Position numbers and translations under genes: made by a program
Part shown: one piece after another, positions 63,331-64,000 of the stretch
Numbering within the stretch: position 1 is the first letter of the stretch
Layout of the letters: every line of letters starts with the position of its first letter
Notes under the pieces: model-generated
The model's database searches: none
What the model was told of the DNA's origin: nothing
The model's input: the letters and a program-made list of their open reading frames with translations, nothing else
From: UBA11606 sp964513285
GTDB lineage: Bacteria > Actinomycetota > Acidimicrobiia > Acidimicrobiales > Aldehydirespiratoraceae
Direction: 5' to 3'
Assembly (NCBI GenBank): GCA_964513285.1
Contig: CAZEML010000001.1
Span: forward strand, 1 to 64,000
Length of the DNA stretch: 64,000 nucleotides

Positions 63331-64000
63331 TCAGACGAAGGTGGAGACGCCCTCGAACCGGACGGGCTTCACGCCGCGGCTGGCGAGCGTGCGCAGTACG
63401 CCGACCGTGTCGGAGACCGCCGCGAGCCCATCGGCACCGGGACCGAGATCGCCGGCCAAGGCATGCAGCGTCGCGGTCGCGGCCATCGCCCCGGCCGCCA
63501 CCGCCGGGCGCTCGATCGCGCCGTAGACCGAGACCCGCCGCTCGATGCCGACTCGACCGCGCAGCTCGACTCGGATCGCCCCGATCCCGCCCTCGGGATG
63601 CGGGCGACGAAGCATCGGCAACGGCGCCGTGAGCCGGTCGTTGCGAGTCGCCGCCTGCCGGGCCGTGACCCGCTGCACCCGGTCGAAGTGCGGGACGATC
63701 AGAAGCGCATCGGGAAGCGCGGCCCGATAGCAATCGCGACCACCGACCGGATCGGGGAACCACGCCAGCTCGCGACCGGATCCACCCGCACGCCGAGTCC
63801 AGCGCCCGTCCCGCCAATCGATGCCGGTCGAGCTCAGCGCACGGTGATGCTGACGAGCGCACGCCGGACCACCGGTGCCCACCTTGGCGACGTGGATCTC
63901 CTCGATCTCGTCGTACTCGCGAGCGCCGTGGCGGGCGAGCAGACAGGTCAGACCCGGCATGAACCCGGCACCGACGACCACGGGCACCTCGCGGTAGCGA
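63331..64000 (-). CDS. Saccharopine-dehydrogenase-like protein, 5' end outside window
   Basis: At least 222 residues; the frame is open through base 63999 and its start lies beyond the right edge ('RYREVPVVVGAGFMPGLTCL' at the visible beginning). 'LLARHGAREYDEIEEIHVAK', 'VGTGGPACARQHHRALSS', 'WFPDPVGGRDCYRAALPDAL' and 'VYGAIERPAVAAGAMAATAT' look like the C-terminal half of NAD(P)-dependent saccharopine-dehydrogenase-like oxidoreductases. Family assignment is from memory of similar proteins and moderate. It is transcribed towards the sigma-factor gene, with 223 bases between in which I see nothing else. Confidence 0.6.
   Translation of the reverse strand, partial: RYREVPVVVGAGFMPGLTCLLARHGAREYDEIEEIHVAKVGTGGPACARQHHRALSSTGIDWRDGRWTRRAGGSGRELAWFPDPVGGRDCYRAALPDALLIVPHFDRVQRVTARQAATRNDRLTAPLPMLRRPHPEGGIGAIRVELRGRVGIERRVSVYGAIERPAVAAGAMAATATLHALAGDLGPGADGLAAVSDTVGVLRTLASRGVKPVRFEGVSTFV

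Overview
The window is high-GC DNA with dense, short-spaced genes, many GTG starts and few intergenic regions. Gene content and style suggest an actinobacterium, probably of the Acidimicrobiia/Ilumatobacter type: furA-katG, a WhiG/FliA-type sigma factor, DUF3105 and DUF2855 proteins, a SARP-type regulator, and a secreted protein ending in SLH-like repeats. The lineage is inferred from style and families only. I see no rRNA, tRNA, CRISPR array, insertion sequence or prophage. One 100-N assembly gap lies inside znuA.

Layout. 1-5 kb: an edge-truncated membrane protein, two lipoproteins, an interrupted SHOCT-domain protein, an ACT-domain protein and an EamA transporter. 5-8.5 kb: a complete zinc-uptake locus, znuA-znuB diverging from znuC-zur around a candidate Zur operator. 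8.5-11 kb: betA and a BetI-like repressor with a perfect 20-bp palindrome between them. 11-22 kb: 2OG-Fe oxygenases (one in the HalD/BesD family), an alpha/beta-hydrolase fused to a SARP-type DNA-binding domain, cupins, glnS, a cNMP-binding protein, a CoA-transferase and other enzymes. 22.4-33.1 kb: four paralogous membrane HD-GYP proteins, the first separated from the other three by furA-katG. 33-41 kb: amidohydrolase, exonuclease-BRCT protein, GH13 glucosidase, NAD(P)HX epimerase and class II aldolase. 42-45.4 kb: a 1115-residue secreted protein with propeller-like repeats, FN3 domains and three SLH-like repeats. 45-50 kb: acyltransferase, MaoC-like protein, azlCD and a P450. 50.2-53.5 kb: an operon of an amidohydrolase, a TauD-like oxygenase and a glutathione peroxidase. 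53.5-64 kb: lipase-like protein, a small helical/large protein pair, acetoacetyl-CoA synthetase, acyltransferase, DUF1295 protein, hisN, DUF3105 lipoprotein, sigma factor and an edge-truncated protein.

Two things stand out. The glutathione peroxidase gene at 50247-50723 has an in-frame TGA exactly at the active-site position. It is followed by a hairpin whose apical sequence GCAGGTCTGC is the same as in the E. coli fdhF SECIS element, so it is very probably a selenoprotein that ordinary gene calling splits. The four HD-GYP proteins share an unusual architecture: two N-terminal membrane helices, a cytoplasmic HD-GYP domain with intact motifs, a third membrane helix, a Thr-rich linker, and a conserved C-terminal domain ending in a terminal cysteine. 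They look like a locally amplified family coupling an exported sensor to a c-di-GMP phosphodiesterase.
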